Origin: Photobacterium sp. SKA34
GTDB taxonomy: Bacteria; Pseudomonadota; Gammaproteobacteria; Enterobacterales; Vibrionaceae
Reading direction: 5' to 3'
Assembly: GCF_000153325.1 (NCBI RefSeq)
Contig: NZ_CH724141.1
Location: 1,296,067-1,360,066, forward strand
Length of the DNA: 64,000 nucleotides
In this document: positions 62,765 through 64,000 of the stretch, piece by piece
Layout of the letters: the number at the start of each line of letters is the position of its first letter
Position numbering within the stretch: position 1 is the first letter of the stretch
The notes under the pieces: generated by a model
Told to the model about the DNA's origin: nothing
The model's input: only the letters and a program-made list of their open reading frames with translations
The model's database searches: none
Made by a program: the position numbers and the translations under genes

Positions 62765-64000
62765 TTATTTGTCGACGTTTAATGCAATTGAATTTTCAGT
62801 TGCAAATGCGGTTGCCACGTTACCTCCCGCAAGAGCTACATCGGTCGTTGTTAGCAATACATTGGTTGTCCCTGCTTCTGCCACGGCAAAATCATAATTA
62901 CCTTCATTCACATTAAGTACAGCAGAGTCTTTGAAATTTACATTTTTTAATACCGCAGTATCGGCTGAGAAGCCTATGCCTGTTGGGGCTGCATGAATAT
63001 CCACTGTGCCAGCTATTGGGTTAGCGTGAACGACTCTTAGTTTTGCATATGACGCAATACTTCTTAAATCATCTTCAATAACAATAGGCTCTATAGACTG
63101 AGCGGTAAATTGTCCGACGGCAAAAATGGTTGTTTCAGAGCCAGCTAAAAAAGTGGTGCCAGGAGCTTTAATAGCTTCAGGTGTTGTTGCTCCAGAAGGA
63201 GTGACAGTTAAATCATAAGTGGTCGGTGCTAAATCAAGGCTTTTAATTGTTTCATAGCTGATCGAATCAAGTCCAGGCACAACATTACCACTGGCTCTTA
63301 CATCGACATCACCTAAATCAGCGACGGCATGGCCAACGCGCACGGTCGAGTTTTCGCCAGTGTTTCTCAGTACATTAACGGTCGACCCGTCCGCAACGAG
63401 AAGATTTACAGGGGAAACTGCGCCACCGCTTACATTAGGTACTGCTGTGACCATTAAGTCGCTACCACCATCTAATGCGATGTTGCCACTGTCATATACC
63501 ACATCGGCATCAGTGCTTTTGCCTGCTAACGTTATCCTTATTCGATAATCACCAGCTGGAAGTGTAACGGGTAGGTTCACATCATCTTCTTTAAAGGTAA
63601 GATCAGAAACTGCAATTGTATCTGTACTGATACTAGGATCGGTTGTTACGTGAATATCAACACCACCAACTTCTGGGTGTCCATGTAACACATCGATGCG
63701 AATAGATTGATCATCAGGGACTTCATTAGAACGAGAAAGGATCACCGGTTCTATATCACGCACATTATTTACAGCAAAGACGTCATATTGCATATCTGGT
63801 GCGAGGTTTATAGCGTTTCTTGTGATCACATCATCGGTAGCATCGTTTGCTAGAAGTCCACGTACAATCAGCTCATGACTACCTGCATCAACAGTGAGTA
63901 ATGGACTACCTTGTTGATAATCAACATTAGATAAGCCACTTACCACATCACCCATCCTATTAAAATAGAAACCAAGCGGAGCTATCCGAACTTGCATGCG
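62765..64000 (-). CDS. DUF4397 domain protein, 3' part, frame damaged at window edge
   Basis: The frame is open to the right edge, so the N-terminus is outside. Four units of the DUF4397 type follow one another, with motifs VVHANPIAGTVDIH, RIDVLHGHPEVGGVDIHVT, VRVGHAVADLGDVDVRASG and a truncated first one. The first unit reads correctly only in pieces: the expected HASSDAPLVSILIDGDVVSG is present if about four single extra bases between 63943 and 63981 are removed. The Met at 63997 is therefore not a true start. An extracellular or periplasmic beta-rich protein; function unknown. Confidence 0.75.
   Translation of the reverse strand, partial: RMQVRIAPLGFYFNRMGDVVSGLSNVDYQQGSPLLTVDAGSHELIVRGLLANDATDDVITRNAINLAPDMQYDVFAVNNVRDIEPVILSRSNEVPDDQSIRIDVLHGHPEVGGVDIHVTTDPSISTDTIAVSDLTFKEDDVNLPVTLPAGDYRIRITLAGKSTDADVVYDSGNIALDGGSDLMVTAVPNVSGGAVSPVNLLVADGSTVNVLRNTGENSTVRVGHAVADLGDVDVRASGNVVPGLDSISYETIKSLDLAPTTYDLTVTPSGATTPEAIKAPGTTFLAGSETTIFAVGQFTAQSIEPIVIEDDLRSIASYAKLRVVHANPIAGTVDIHAAPTGIGFSADTAVLKNVNFKDSAVLNVNEGNYDFAVAEAGTTNVLLTTTDVALAGGNVATAFATENSIALNVDK

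Overview
The window looks like a chromosomal segment from a gammaproteobacterium of the Vibrionaceae, most likely Photobacterium or a close relative. The basis is gene content and protein similarity recognised by eye: a Hyf-type formate hydrogenlyase locus, twin BrnQ permeases, CheV, an IbpA gene with a ROSE leader, and moderately AT-rich DNA. No database search was possible, so the genus is an inference.

Layout. 1-2225: two tandem secreted DNase-I-like (EEP) proteins and a convergent lipoprotein. 2226-5853: an acyltransferase and a 1.5-kb insertion sequence with a perfect 16-bp target duplication, enclosed by two diverged copies of a ~300-bp AT-rich repeat. 5854-6507: a DUF1275 membrane protein. 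6508-29025: a hydrogen-metabolism island. It holds hyfABCDEFGHIJ plus a hycI-type protease, hydN, fdhF (UGA selenocysteine codon with SECIS hairpin), the activator fhlA, fdhD, a HupE-type nickel permease, and hypF, hypA and hypB. Two sigma-54 promoters, each preceded by a helically phased array of TGTCGA motifs, drive hyfA and hydN-fdhF. A perfect FNR box lies before fhlA. Together these encode a formate-to-H2 complex with its regulator and part of its maturation machinery. hypC, hypD and hypE are not in the window.

29026-36334 holds small membrane and lipoproteins, two brnQ paralogues that each start with TTG and carry a Val- or Ile-rich leader with competing hairpins, yjjG, a GlsB/YeaQ-type protein and cheV. 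36335-38400 is a graveyard of decayed coding sequence (chitinase tail, GGDEF domain, a small frameshifted gene). 38401-42664 holds an SH3-like protein broken by an amber codon, a DUF6435 protein, a TatD-type hydrolase, a periplasmic protein and dacA. 42665-46990 is a heat-shock group: a PDZ-domain relic, a multiply frameshifted dnaJ without zinc finger, dnaK with a sigma-32-like promoter, and ibpA behind a ROSE-type RNA thermometer. 47420-51786 encodes an RND efflux pump. 51835-54616 carries a YadA-like trimeric adhesin and small envelope proteins. 54813-57398 is an arsR-arsH-acr3-arsC operon. 57399-64000 holds a broken GNAT gene, another nonsense-riddled relic, a ClsC-like phospholipase D lipoprotein, a putative PD-(D/E)XK-fold protein, a PNPOx-family protein, a small CxxC protein and the end of a DUF4397 protein.

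A recurring theme is coding sequence interrupted by single-base homopolymer changes (fdhF, dnaJ, a 64-codon gene, the DUF4397 gene) or by single nonsense codons (SH3 protein, GNAT). Some may be sequencing errors and some are clearly genuine decay. They should be checked before fdhF or dnaJ is called dead.
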